Of a DNA stretch of 64,000 bases, positions 53,267-62,910 are shown piece by piece. Origin of the DNA: Haloarcula mannanilytica (GTDB taxonomy: Archaea > Halobacteriota > Halobacteria > Halobacteriales > Haloarculaceae); contig NZ_BIXZ01000001.1 of NCBI RefSeq assembly GCF_005406125.1, positions 744,001 through 808,000 on the forward strand, written 5' to 3'. The notes under the pieces are model-generated. The model saw only the letters and a program-made list of their open reading frames with translations, was not told the DNA's origin and made no database searches. Position numbers and translations under genes: made by a program. Position 1 is the stretch's first letter. Each line of letters begins with the position of its first letter.

Positions 53267-53334
53267 GGTATCCGTTACCACGAGACAGTACTTAATCCTT
53301 TATCAAAAACCATGTATGTCTCGGTAAAGACTCT

Positions 53335-53694
53335 CTACTGCTCCGGAACGCCGGTCAGAAGCACCGCTACGTCCCGAGCGTTGTGCGTATCCACAAGTAA
53401 TTCGGCGGCCGCCCTGACAGAGTAGGTGCCGGCTAATTCCACCCCGTAGCAGGCGGCATAACAGTCCAGCCAGTCGTTCATCGTCCGCTCCAGTCGCTCG
53501 AACTCCGCGTCGGAGAACCGAACCCATGACCCGCCCGTGCGGGCCTCGCAGTACAGAGCCACCGTCGGACCGAATCCCTCCCGGAGAATCTCCATCGCGC
53601 GCTCGTCATCCGGCGGGTCAGGGTCCAGCGACTCGCGGACCTGCTCGGCCCGGCGGGAAAGGTCCTGAATGCGGTCGCCGTACTGGCGGCTCAT
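53335..53694 (-). CDS. Hypothetical protein next to the ETF operon
   Basis: 119 residues from the ATG at 53694 (MSRQYGDRIQDLSRRAEQ). Helical and mildly acidic, with GFGPTVALYCEARTGGSWVRFSDAEFERLERTMNDWL and AACYG. It begins 12 bp after the ETF-quinone oxidoreductase stop and may be its last operon member. I do not recognise it. Confidence 0.72.
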   Translation of the reverse strand: MSRQYGDRIQDLSRRAEQVRESLDPDPPDDERAMEILREGFGPTVALYCEARTGGSWVRFSDAEFERLERTMNDWLDCYAACYGVELAGTYSVRAAAELLVDTHNARDVAVLLTGVPEQ

Positions 53695-53705
53695 CGCCGA
53701 ACGGA

Positions 53706-55367
53706 TCAGCCCTCGTTGAACTCGACACCTTTCCCGCCGGCGGGGTGTTCCCACTCGGTGTCAGCGACGATGGCGCAGGTGCCACACTCCACGCAGGGCT
53801 GTGTGTCGAGGCTCACGAGGTGTTCCTGACTCCCGTTCGTCTGGACCATCTCGTCGCGGTAACAGCCACCGCCGAAGTCCTTCGCGCTGACCGGGCAGGC
53901 GGTGACGGCGGTGCCGGACGCCTCGAAGGACTTGTCGAGGAGTTCGATGTGGGGGTCGCCCACGTCGTAGGTCAGGTCGCCGATACGGTCGGCCAGGTCC
54001 GGCGGCGATACGGTGTTCTCGTCGGTCACCGGCTCGCCCAGTTCCTCTGCGATGACCGTCGGCAGCGTCACGTAGGGCAGTTTGGTGTCGGGAATCATCG
54101 ACACCATGCGCGGCGACGAGTAGGCCCGTTCGAGCAGCTCCGAGGCCGCCCGGACGCCGAACCGGCCGACAGCGGAGTCTGCGATGGCGTTCGAGAGGTC
54201 GTCAACGGGACCGACCTCGCCGAGCCGTCCGAACACCTTGTACCCGGTCGGACGGAGTTTGTCCATCACGCCCTCGTCGTGGAGCTTCTTCTCGTACAGC
54301 TCGCCGGCCTGTGACGGGTCACCGCGCGCCCGAGCATCGGCGAACGCCTCGGCAGCCAGCGCCCCGGCGGTGACGGCGTGGTTCATGCCCTTGATGATAG
54401 GCCCCTGGGCCTGCATCTGGCCGGCGGCGTCGCCGACCAGCACGAGGCGGTCCTTGTGCGGCGAGGGGTGGGCCGCCTTCTTCGAGTCCGGGACGAGCTT
54501 CGCGCTGTACTCGCGCTCGTCGTACTCGTCACCGAGCCACTGGGCCATGAGCGGATGCGTGAGCAGGCTGTCGAGCAGTTCGTGTGGCTCAGCGCGTTCC
54601 TCGGCGATAGAGTCGAGGTGGAACACCGTGCCGATAGACAGCGAGGACTCGTTGGTGTAGAGGAACCCGCCACCGCGGACGCCGTCGAACAGGTCGCCCG
54701 AGAACAGGTGGGCCGCGCCGTCGTCCGGTGCCACGTCGAAGCGGTCGTTGATGATCTCTGGCTCCATGTCGACGACCGCCTTGACACCCTGGAACCACTC
54801 CTCTGGCTCCTCCCAGTCCATCAGCCCGGCGTCACGGGCGAGTTCGGAGTTGACGCCGTCGGCGGCCACTACGATATCGGCCTTGATGGGGGCCAGTTCC
54901 TCGGTCGTCACACCGACGATTTCGCCTCGCTCGCGCAGTAGGCCGGTGACGTGGACCTCGGTCAGCAGGCCGCCGCCGGTCTCGCGGGTGCGCTCGTGGA
55001 CTTGCTGGGCGAGCCAGGAGTCCATCTTCCGGCGCAACACGGAATCGGCCCACGCCGTGTCGTGGTGGTGCAAATCGCCGATGTCGAAGGATTTCACATT
55101 CTCGCCGGCGATGTTGTGGATGATGTTCTCGGACACCGGCCGCTCCGTGGCTTCCTCGCGGAAGTCCGGGAACAGCCCGTCGATGGTGTAGGGGGCCGAC
55201 TCCTCTGCGTAGATGAGTCCGCCCGAGACGTTCTTCGAACCGGCGTCAACGCCGCGTTCGAGAACCAGCGTCTCGACGCCGTTCCGGGCGAGGGTCGCCG
55301 CCGCAGCAGCCCCGCCCGGGCCACAGCCGACGACGACGGCCTCGTACTCCTCGTAGGAATCAGTCAT
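53706..55367 (-). CDS. fixC: ETF-quinone oxidoreductase with fused ferredoxin domain
   Basis: 553 residues from the ATG at 55367. The FAD fold begins VVVGCGPGGAAAAATLARNG. A geranylgeranyl-reductase-like core includes LVLVGDAAGQMQAQGP. The last 70 residues have TACPVSA and CVECGTCAIV, the four Cys of a [4Fe-4S] cluster as in human ETF-QO and FixX. It passes electrons from reduced ETF to the quinone pool in the membrane. The start overlaps the ETF alpha stop by 8 bp. Confidence 0.93.
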   Translation of the reverse strand: MTDSYEEYEAVVVGCGPGGAAAAATLARNGVETLVLERGVDAGSKNVSGGLIYAEESAPYTIDGLFPDFREEATERPVSENIIHNIAGENVKSFDIGDLHHHDTAWADSVLRRKMDSWLAQQVHERTRETGGGLLTEVHVTGLLRERGEIVGVTTEELAPIKADIVVAADGVNSELARDAGLMDWEEPEEWFQGVKAVVDMEPEIINDRFDVAPDDGAAHLFSGDLFDGVRGGGFLYTNESSLSIGTVFHLDSIAEERAEPHELLDSLLTHPLMAQWLGDEYDEREYSAKLVPDSKKAAHPSPHKDRLVLVGDAAGQMQAQGPIIKGMNHAVTAGALAAEAFADARARGDPSQAGELYEKKLHDEGVMDKLRPTGYKVFGRLGEVGPVDDLSNAIADSAVGRFGVRAASELLERAYSSPRMVSMIPDTKLPYVTLPTVIAEELGEPVTDENTVSPPDLADRIGDLTYDVGDPHIELLDKSFEASGTAVTACPVSAKDFGGGCYRDEMVQTNGSQEHLVSLDTQPCVECGTCAIVADTEWEHPAGGKGVEFNEG

Positions 55368-57024
55368 CACTGGCCTCCATCATCGCGCCCAGTTCACCGG
55401 TTTCGACCGCCTCGGTCAACTGCGGCAGCACTTCGAAGAGGTCCCCCTCGATGAGATAATCCGAGAAGTCCCGGATGTCCGCGTCCGGGTCGGTGTTGAC
55501 GGCGATGATGGTGTCGGACTCGTCGCAGCCGACCTTGTGTTGTATCGCGCCGGAGATGCCCGCCGCGATGTACACGTCCGGCTCGACCTCCTGCCCGGAC
55601 TCGCCGATCTGGCGTTCCTCGGTGACGTACTGCTCGACGTGCCCGTCGAAGGAGTACGACGAGGTGATGACGCCGCGTGAGAGCCCCAGGTCGGCGTCGT
55701 CGAAGGCGTCCACGAGATCAAGTGCCAGTTCGATGCCCTCCGTCGGGTCGTCGCCGATGCCGCGACCCACGGCAACAACAACGTCGTTTCCGGTGAGGTC
55801 GACGCCGCCCGAGAGGCGGTCGTACTCCTCGACCTCAACTTTGAACCAGTCGTCGTCTAACTCCATCTCGTAATCGACGACCTCGCCTTCGCGCTCGAAG
55901 TCGGGGTCGGGCATCTCGAAGCTCCCCGGAATGACCGAGGCACCCTGTGGGTGGAAGTCCCGGTGGGGCTTGTCGATACAGAGAATCGTCGAGTACTCGA
56001 ACCCGGAGAAGTCCGGACGCTTCATGTGCAGCACGCGCTCGAACTCCTTTTTGTCACCGGCGGTGCCGACTTTCGCGGGATTCGAAATCATCGCGTTCTC
56101 GATGTACAGCCCCGAACAGTCCGAGGCCAGCCCGGAGTCGAGTTCGCCCTGGACCAGCGCCGAGAGGTCCCGGCCGTTGTTTGTCGCCGGGAAGACGGTG
56201 TAACGCGGTTCGTGGTACGCTTTCCAGTCGACCTCCTCGCGGCCCTTGGCGGCGAGGTCGCCGCCGGCCCGGGCCATGTCACAGAAGATTTCAGTGTATG
56301 GCTGGTGGCGGAACCGCTCTAGACGAGGGTCCTCGTGATACACCACCAGATCCGCGCCGTAGGCGATAACGTCTTCGACGTGGTCGCCCGCGTCGGCCCC
56401 GATGAGGACGGCGACGACGCGCTCGTCCTCGTCATAGTCCTCGTTGTAGCTGTCCATCAGCTCTCGGGCCTTCCCGAGCATCTCCTTCGAGACATCGACG
56501 AGTTCGCCGGCCTGGGTCTCGCAGTACACCCACATGTCGCGGTACTCCGCGCCGACGGTGCCCTCGACCCACTGCTTGTCGTTGGTCGGGTGGTCGAGTT
56601 CGGGGTATTTCTCTTCCGGCGGGACGTACTCGACCTCCGTCGCCTCCTCGCCCTCGGCTTCCTCGGTTCCTTCGACGGACTCGATGCGGCCCTCTATCTG
56701 TGATTTGGCCGTCTTGCGGTCCTCGCCCGCCTTCTCGCGTTCAAGCAAATCCCGAAGCACGTCGGCGTCGTCGACATCTCGCACCATGTTCGCCACGTCG
56801 GCGACCGTGAGGTCGGAAAGGTCGACGGTTTCCGGGTCGATGTCGCCGTCGTCTTCGCTTTCGACTTTCTCGATGCGGTCCTCGATGAGCGTCTTGACCG
56901 GGACTCGGTCCTCGCCGGCTTCCTCCAGTTCCAGCATTGCCCGCAGTTCGTCGGCGTCGTCGATGTCCTTGATCTTCGGGCCTAGCTCGGCGATTTCGTG
57001 TTCTGTGGGGTCGATATCAGGCAT
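55360..57024 (-). CDS. fixB: Electron transfer flavoprotein alpha subunit with duplicated N-terminal extension
   Basis: 554 residues; the common ETF alpha part starts near 162 (YRDMWVYCETQAG), so about 160 residues are extra. The extra part has two similar helical units (17-55 and 80-118): DIDDADELRAMLELEEAGEDR and DVDDADVLRDLLEREKAGEDR. The C-terminal FAD-binding domain shows VVAVGRGIGDDP and YIAAGISGAIQHKVG...IAVNTDPDADI. It accepts electrons from acyl-CoA-type dehydrogenases with ETF beta. Order is fixA-fixB-fixC, with the start of fixB 2 bp after fixA. Confidence 0.93.
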   Translation of the reverse strand: MPDIDPTEHEIAELGPKIKDIDDADELRAMLELEEAGEDRVPVKTLIEDRIEKVESEDDGDIDPETVDLSDLTVADVANMVRDVDDADVLRDLLEREKAGEDRKTAKSQIEGRIESVEGTEEAEGEEATEVEYVPPEEKYPELDHPTNDKQWVEGTVGAEYRDMWVYCETQAGELVDVSKEMLGKARELMDSYNEDYDEDERVVAVLIGADAGDHVEDVIAYGADLVVYHEDPRLERFRHQPYTEIFCDMARAGGDLAAKGREEVDWKAYHEPRYTVFPATNNGRDLSALVQGELDSGLASDCSGLYIENAMISNPAKVGTAGDKKEFERVLHMKRPDFSGFEYSTILCIDKPHRDFHPQGASVIPGSFEMPDPDFEREGEVVDYEMELDDDWFKVEVEEYDRLSGGVDLTGNDVVVAVGRGIGDDPTEGIELALDLVDAFDDADLGLSRGVITSSYSFDGHVEQYVTEERQIGESGQEVEPDVYIAAGISGAIQHKVGCDESDTIIAVNTDPDADIRDFSDYLIEGDLFEVLPQLTEAVETGELGAMMEASDD

Positions 57025-57026
57025 GG

Positions 57027-57881
57027 TCAGTCACCTGCCGCGTACGGCGTCAGTTCATCCAGTACCGGTTCCAGCGCCTCGCTGTCGTCGGCTTCAATCA
57101 TCGTCGCCTCCCGCTCGGAGGGGGCCTTCGGAATCGGATCGACGCCGGAGACGATAGTCGGCGAGCCGTCCAGGCCGATGTAGTCCGGGTCGAGGTTGAG
57201 GTCCTCGTGGTCCCAGACCGTGAGGGACTCCTCGTACTCCTCGGCCCGCTCCTGGGTCTCTTCGCGGAGGTCCTTGTGTTTCAGCCGGTGGCTGGCCCGC
57301 CGGTAGGTCGGTTCGAACTCCGGGTCCGCGACAATGAAACACGGCATCGGCGCTTCGACCGTCTCGATTTCGGAGATGTCGCCGTCGACCAGCCGTTTTG
57401 CCCGGACCGTACCGGCGTCCTCGTCGATATCAAGCGAGAGGACGTGAGTGATTATCGGCCAGTCCAGACACCAGCAGGTCTGTGGTCCGGTGTGGCCGGT
57501 CTCACCGTCAGCCGTCTTGAACCCGGCAAACACCAGGTCGGGCTGGTCGGCCAGTTTCTGCAGGCCGGTGGCGACGGTCATCGCGGTGGCCCAGGTGTCC
57601 GCGGCCCCCATCTCGCGGTCCGAAAGGAGATACAGGTCGTCGGCGTACACGTCTCTCATCCCCTCCTGCAGGACCTCTTTGTACCCCGGCGGCCCCATGC
57701 TCATCAGTGAGACGTGCCCGCCATTGCGCACCTTCGTCTGGAACGCCGCACGGAGCGCATGCTTGTCGTTGGGATTCATCACCGTCGGTGTCTTCCCCCG
57801 TTCGAGATGCCCCTCCTCGTCGAACGATACCTGTCCCTCGCGGAAGTCCGGAACGCCCTTCGTCATGACGACTGTGTGCAT
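57027..57881 (-). CDS. fixA: Electron transfer flavoprotein beta subunit
   Basis: 284 residues from the ATG at 57881 (MHTVVMTKGVPD). NPNDKHALRAAFQ, MGPPGYKEVLQEGMRDVYADDLYLLSD and VFAGFKTADGETGHTGP are ETF beta features. It forms the heterodimer with FixB. It is the first gene of the operon read leftwards. A GTG at 57890 is a possible alternative start. The upstream promoter lies between two 10-bp inverted arms. Confidence 0.94.
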   Translation of the reverse strand: MHTVVMTKGVPDFREGQVSFDEEGHLERGKTPTVMNPNDKHALRAAFQTKVRNGGHVSLMSMGPPGYKEVLQEGMRDVYADDLYLLSDREMGAADTWATAMTVATGLQKLADQPDLVFAGFKTADGETGHTGPQTCWCLDWPIITHVLSLDIDEDAGTVRAKRLVDGDISEIETVEAPMPCFIVADPEFEPTYRRASHRLKHKDLREETQERAEEYEESLTVWDHEDLNLDPDYIGLDGSPTIVSGVDPIPKAPSEREATMIEADDSEALEPVLDELTPYAAGD

Positions 57882-57906
57882 ATGTATCACGACCCTCGTG
57901 AGCGTA

Positions 57907-57955
57907 TATCACACAGGAAAAGATAATAAATGTATGTTTACAATTCTGTGTGATA
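57907..57955 (-). promoter_or_regulatory. etf (fixABC) promoter framed by perfect 10-bp inverted arms
   Basis: TATCACACAG (57907-57916) and CTGTGTGATA (57946-57955) are a perfect inverted pair with 29 bp between. On the minus strand the TATA-like TTTATTAT (57930-57923) lies in the middle, predicting a start near 57900 and a leader of about 19 nt. A small palindrome TCACGA-CCC-TCGTGA (57887-57901) covers that point. Confidence 0.55.
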
Positions 57956-58075
57956 GGTCGAGGGCAGTGGGGCAGATGCGGACAGCGCTCTGGAGGCAAC
58001 CGAACCGGCTGCTACGGCCGTTGATCTGTCAGGCCAGGAATACAGCTATCTTGCGAAAACAGCGGCTTTGCCGGC

Positions 58076-58434
<359 letters not shown>

Positions 58435-58454
58435 TTAACGTTTCGACCTGTGCG

Positions 58455-59420
58455 TCAGAACTCCGGGCCATCGCGGCGGTCCGGGCCGTTCGGGTCTCTG
58501 CCGTCTATCGGTCCCGAGCCGTCGATACCGTCAGCTGGTCCCGGCGGATCGCCACCGGGCAAACCAGCGTCCTCGGTCCGGCCAGTCGCGTCGGCGGTGT
58601 CCGGGCCAGCGATGCCGACTCGCCGGAGGAACTCGACGGTCCGCTCGTACACGTCGTCGTAGTGGGCTCCGTGGAACGGGAACCCGTGGTCGGCGGGGAC
58701 CGTCTCGTGAACCACGTCTGTCATCGGTCCGAGCGCGTCGGCTAGCAGTTCGGACTGGGACGGCGGCACGACACTGTCCTCGGTGCCGTGAAGCAGCAGC
58801 GTCGGCGGCGCGTCAGTGTCCACCTGTGCGACCGGCGAGGCGAGTTCGTAGGCCGCTGGTTCGTCGTCGGGTCGGCCGCCGAGATACGCTCGGTGGGGTG
58901 CGTCTGCTTCAACGTCAGTGGGGGTGTCGATGGCGTGGAAGTCGTAGACGCCGGCGTAGCCGACGGCGGCCGACAGCGACGAGGACGCCCCGGGGTACAG
59001 TTCGGGTTCGAACCCGGGTTCGTCCGCTGTCAACGCCGCCAGAACGACGAGATTCGCGCCCGCCGAGTGGCCAACGCCAACGATTCGGTCAGTGTCCGCG
59101 CCGTAGCTTTCCCCCTCCGTTCTGGCCCACTCGATAGCGGCCTTCACGTCGACCAGCGCCGCCGGGAACGTCCACTCCGGTGCGAGGCGGTACTGGGGCT
59201 CGATAACGAGAAAGCCCTCCGCCGCGAGGTCGAGCGCGTGCCGGGCAAACTCCCCCTTGTCGCCGAACGTGAACGCGCCGCCGCGGACGAGCACGGCGAC
59301 CGGTTTCGGGCCGCCGGTCGCTGGCGAGTCGTACAGGTCGAGCGTCAGCGTCTCACCGTCCGCCTCGTGGAACGGAATGTCTCGCTGGACGGTTACCGAC
59401 TCGGGAGCGGGGTCTGTCAC
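58455..59420 (-). CDS. Alpha/beta-hydrolase esterase with low-complexity tail
   Basis: 321 residues. GHSAGANLVVLAAL is the nucleophile elbow, LLLHGTEDSVVPP holds the acid residue and DHGFPFHG the His. The early AVLVRGGAFTFGDKGEFA is an oxyanion-loop variant of HGGG. The last 50 residues are rich in Gly, Pro and Asp (GPDTADATGRTEDAGLPGGDPPGPADG) and look disordered. It probably hydrolyses carboxyl esters; substrate unknown. Confidence 0.88.
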   Translation of the reverse strand: MTDPAPESVTVQRDIPFHEADGETLTLDLYDSPATGGPKPVAVLVRGGAFTFGDKGEFARHALDLAAEGFLVIEPQYRLAPEWTFPAALVDVKAAIEWARTEGESYGADTDRIVGVGHSAGANLVVLAALTADEPGFEPELYPGASSSLSAAVGYAGVYDFHAIDTPTDVEADAPHRAYLGGRPDDEPAAYELASPVAQVDTDAPPTLLLHGTEDSVVPPSQSELLADALGPMTDVVHETVPADHGFPFHGAHYDDVYERTVEFLRRVGIAGPDTADATGRTEDAGLPGGDPPGPADGIDGSGPIDGRDPNGPDRRDGPEF

Positions 59421-59516
59421 GGGTTGCAGTCGGGCCGTCTCCGGCTTAAGCCCGACGCTATTCCGCTGAACAAAGAGAGAACGCAGTTATCGAGCGGTAC
59501 GCCTGTGGCCCGACGG

Positions 59517-59888
59517 TTAGCCTTCGATCTCGATCTGCTTGCCGCGGGCCGTCGCGCCCGTCTCGACGGGCAGGCGCACTTCGAGGATGCCGTTCGTGTA
59601 GTTCGCGGCGATGCGCTCGTCGTCAACGCGCTTGGGGAACCGGAAGCGTCGGTGATACGTTCGGCGCTCGCCGCGCTGTTCGTCCTCGCGTTCGGCGGCG
59701 ATGTTCAACATGCCGTCGTCCCAGGAGACATCAATATCTCCGACGTCAAAGCCTGGGAGTTCGACGTTGAGGACGAACTCGTCGTCCTCCTCGTACAGTT
59801 CGTAGTCGTCGCTACCGGTTTCGAACAGGCGGGACGGAAGATCGAGACCGCGCATCCAGGAACTCGGTGTGGTTGTTGGCAGTGCCAT
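59517..59888 (-). CDS. Small heat shock protein (Hsp20)
   Basis: 123 residues. ELPGFDVGDIDVSWDDGMLNI and YTNGILEVRLPVE are the alpha-crystallin core. A short N-terminus (PTTTPSSWMRGLDLP) precedes it. It holds unfolded proteins under heat or salt stress. A 10-bp palindrome ACACTAGTGT lies 25 bp upstream. Confidence 0.94.
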   Translation of the reverse strand: MALPTTTPSSWMRGLDLPSRLFETGSDDYELYEEDDEFVLNVELPGFDVGDIDVSWDDGMLNIAAEREDEQRGERRTYHRRFRFPKRVDDERIAANYTNGILEVRLPVETGATARGKQIEIEG

Positions 59889-59912
59889 TGGCCATCACCT
59901 CGTATCCAGTTG

Positions 59913-59922
59913 ACACTAGTGT
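59913..59922. promoter_or_regulatory. 10-bp palindrome upstream of hsp20
   Basis: ACACTAGTGT is perfect and lies 25-34 bp before the ATG, near an AT-rich stretch 59934-59948 that may hold the promoter box. A heat-shock operator is possible. Confidence 0.25.
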
Positions 59923-60040
59923 TGCGGTTCGACAAAAATTTTGCTAATTTTGACAGATGATAACACACCAGATACCGCATTCGCGAAGACCATGAGACGG
60001 AAGCGGTATCGGGGCGAAACGAGCCGACGGCGCGACCGTG

Positions 60041-61780
60041 TCAGGGATGGGCGAAATACGCGACGGACTCTGTGTCCGAGTCGTCTGCAACCTCGTCGAG
60101 GCGGGCGAAGCCGATGCGCTCGAACTGGACGACGTCGTCGGCGTCGTAGTCGAGCAGGCCGGGTTCAGCCACGCCCGACACATCCCCGTCCATGGTCCGC
60201 AGGCGGAGTTCGGGGCCGTCAGCGGGTGCCCAGTGAATCACGTCGACGCCCTGCTCGCGGACGGCGTCGATGTCGTCACCGGTGTACTCGAAGGCGTCGC
60301 GGGTGTGGCGCACGCAGCCGTACCCCTTGAGCCAGACCCGCTCACCGTGGTCCGGTAGGTCGTCGCCCTCGACGACGACGCCGCTGGTCACCGGAATCTC
60401 CCGGCGGCCGCGATCCTCGTAATCCGGGTGCAGCGGCGGTTCGCCGGTGTCCGGGCCACCGACAATCTGGCGCTCGACGAGGCCACCGTGGTCGTCGCTG
60501 TCCCGAACGAAAAAGGCCCGGTCCGAGTCGTCGTCGATCAGGTCGCGGTTGTTCGAGTAGATCGAGGACATTGCGAGGTCGACGTTGGACGTGGAGGTCC
60601 CGAGTTCGATCATCGCGTCGACGACGGCCTCCCCGCGGATACCGCGCCGTTCGAGGCTGGCAACGGTCGGCGCTCGCGGGTCGTCCCAGCCCGCGAGGTC
60701 GCCGTCTGCGATGAGTTCGGCGATGCTTGAGGTGGAGAGTGGCACGTCGTACGCGTCGACCTGGACGTGGCCCCAGTGGATGACCTCGGGGTACTCCCAG
60801 CCGAAGTAGTCGTAGACGAACTGCTGGCGCTTCGCGGAGTCCTGCAGGTCGATGCCGCGGATGATGTGGGTCACGCCCAGCAGGTGGTCGTCCAGCCCGC
60901 TCTGGAAGTCCAGCATCGGCCAGCAGCGATAGTCGGCCGCCGTCTCGCGCGGGTGTGGCGTGTCGACCATCCGGAAGGCGACGAAGTCCCGTAGCGCGGG
61001 GTTCTTGTGGGTGATGTTAGTCCGGACCCGCAGCACCATCTCGCCGCTGTCGTACTCGCCGTCGACCATCGCCTCGAACTCCGCTCGGGTGGTCTCGGCG
61101 TCCTTCTCGCGGTGGGGACAGGCCTCGCCGTTGTTCTTCAGGTCCGAGAACTCGCCTTGCGGGCACGAGCAGGTGTAGGCCCCGCCTTTGTCGATGAGTT
61201 CCCGGGCATAGTCGTAGTAGGTCTCGACCCGGTCGCTGGCGTTGACCACGTCGTCCGGCTCGAAGCCGAGGTAGTCGATGGCGTCGATAATTGCGTCGTA
61301 AGCGTCCAGATCCGGCCGCTTGGTCTCGGGATCGGTGTCGTCGAAGCGGCAGATGAACTCGCCGTCGTAGCGCTCCTTGTACGTCCCGACGACAGCGGCC
61401 ATCCGCGCGTGGCCGATGTGCCACGGGCCGTTGGGGTTCGGTGCGACCCGCATCCGGACGGTGTCGTAGTCGTGAGCGTTGGGCAGGTCCGGCAACGGGT
61501 GGTCCTCGCCCTCATCCTCGCTCTCCAGTTCTTCGAGCTTTTCCGGGGCCAATTCGGCCAGGCGCTCGCGGCGTTCCTCGGCGTCCATGCCGTTGACGCG
61601 CTCGACGACCGGCGCGATAATTCCCGGAATCTCGTCGCCGTGCTCGCGGAACGCCGGGTTCTCGCCCATGAGCGGTCCCATTATCGCCCCGACCTGTGCC
61701 TCACTGTCGTGTTTGACCGCGTTGAGGAGGGCGTTCGTCTCCGCCGCCTCCCTGATTCGGTCTCGCAGCTCGTCGTCCAT
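60041..61780 (-). CDS. gltX: Glutamyl-tRNA synthetase, archaeal type
   Basis: 579 residues. The N-terminal 100-residue helical domain of the archaeal form precedes the class I motif PNPNGPWHIGHARMA. The second signature is a KMSKS-like VPLSTSSIAEL. The C-terminal half has the beta-barrels of GlnRS-like proteins. In archaea it also charges tRNA-Gln with Glu for later amidation. It is downstream of the Get3 and GGPP synthase genes on the same strand. Confidence 0.95.
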   Translation of the reverse strand: MDDELRDRIREAAETNALLNAVKHDSEAQVGAIMGPLMGENPAFREHGDEIPGIIAPVVERVNGMDAEERRERLAELAPEKLEELESEDEGEDHPLPDLPNAHDYDTVRMRVAPNPNGPWHIGHARMAAVVGTYKERYDGEFICRFDDTDPETKRPDLDAYDAIIDAIDYLGFEPDDVVNASDRVETYYDYARELIDKGGAYTCSCPQGEFSDLKNNGEACPHREKDAETTRAEFEAMVDGEYDSGEMVLRVRTNITHKNPALRDFVAFRMVDTPHPRETAADYRCWPMLDFQSGLDDHLLGVTHIIRGIDLQDSAKRQQFVYDYFGWEYPEVIHWGHVQVDAYDVPLSTSSIAELIADGDLAGWDDPRAPTVASLERRGIRGEAVVDAMIELGTSTSNVDLAMSSIYSNNRDLIDDDSDRAFFVRDSDDHGGLVERQIVGGPDTGEPPLHPDYEDRGRREIPVTSGVVVEGDDLPDHGERVWLKGYGCVRHTRDAFEYTGDDIDAVREQGVDVIHWAPADGPELRLRTMDGDVSGVAEPGLLDYDADDVVQFERIGFARLDEVADDSDTESVAYFAHP

Positions 61781-61892
61781 TACCGGAACCTGCGACTGCG
61801 AGGGTCAAAACGCCGTCGGACCACCTTTTTCAGCGTCGCCGTTCCTCGCTCGCTTCGCTCGTGCGGATGCTCATTACTGCACGCCGCTTTGC

Positions 61893-62822
61893 TCACCCAC
61901 CGAGATGCGGCCCTATCTTCTCAAGGGCCTCGATTCCGGTCACCTCACCGGATTGGTCCGGGACCGTCCAGATATCAAGGTCGGGCAGTGACTCTCGGAG
62001 CTGTGCAATCGACTTTTCTTGAACCGCCTGCTTCCCCTGACAGCGTTTGCAGTCGCCGGCGTCCTCGATGACCTTGTTCACCACCAGCGTCGTCACCGGC
62101 ACGTCAAACTCCCGGAGCTTCCCGACCAGCCGCTCCGTCTCGCGGACGGCCATCGTCTCGGGGATGGTGACGACCCGGAAGGCCGTCCGCTCGGGGTCCC
62201 GCAACGCCGTGCCGACCCGCTCCATCCGCTCGCGCATCGCGGTGAAGTCGTCCGGGCCGTCGTCGCGCCGGCTCGCCATCGGGCCGAACATCATGGTCCG
62301 AGCGGTGGTGACCTTCCGGCGGACCTGGTCCCGGAGATCCATCGCCGTCGCCACACCCCGGTCCATCACCGACGGCAGGTCGAGCAGGCGGAGCGTGTGG
62401 CCGGTCGGCGCGGTGTCGAACACCACGCGGTCCCAGCGGTCGCTCTCGATATATGTCGCCATGCCCTCGACGGCCGCCAATTCGTCGCTGCCGGGCATCA
62501 CGCCGGAGGTGAACAGTTCGGCGATCTCGTCCTCGTCCATCCGAATGCCGGCGTCGTCGAACTCCGCCGCCAGCGCCTCGAACAGCGACCGGTAGCGGTC
62601 GATGCCGGTCTGTGGGTCGACCTCGACGCCCCACAGTCCCGACCTGATTTCCGTGGGGTCGCCGCCGACGGCCGTCTCGACGGCGTCGGCAAGCGAGTGC
62701 GCGGGGTCGGTGGAGACGACTAGGGTCTCGTAGCCCGCTTCGGCCAGCCGGTGGCCGGTCGCCGCGGCGACGGTCGTCTTGCCGACGCCGCCTTTGCCGC
62801 CGTAGAGGAGGAATCGGGTCAC
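61893..62822 (-). CDS. Get3/ArsA-family ATPase
   Basis: 309 residues. P-loop GGKGGVGKTT near 8-17, switch-like STDPAHSLADAV, FDTAPTGHTLRLL and the zinc pair CKRC (in AGDCKRCQGKQ) are Get3 features. Get3 delivers tail-anchored membrane proteins; arsenite pumps also use this fold, but the CxxC pair favours Get3. It is flanked by gltX and idsA. Confidence 0.93.
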   Translation of the reverse strand: MTRFLLYGGKGGVGKTTVAAATGHRLAEAGYETLVVSTDPAHSLADAVETAVGGDPTEIRSGLWGVEVDPQTGIDRYRSLFEALAAEFDDAGIRMDEDEIAELFTSGVMPGSDELAAVEGMATYIESDRWDRVVFDTAPTGHTLRLLDLPSVMDRGVATAMDLRDQVRRKVTTARTMMFGPMASRRDDGPDDFTAMRERMERVGTALRDPERTAFRVVTIPETMAVRETERLVGKLREFDVPVTTLVVNKVIEDAGDCKRCQGKQAVQEKSIAQLRESLPDLDIWTVPDQSGEVTGIEALEKIGPHLGG

Positions 62823-62910
62823 GTGACAGTGTTAGGACTGGTCGGTCTTAGTAGCTGACCAGCACCATTCAGGGTCGGAAAACGCGGAAAAACAGGTCCC
62901 CGGACCGCCG

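Noticed and set aside
61844-61862. CTCGCTCGCTTCGCTCG-like short repeat between gltX and the Get3 gene
   Set aside because: A common self-complementary pattern in haloarchaeal intergenic DNA; too short to claim an element or terminator.
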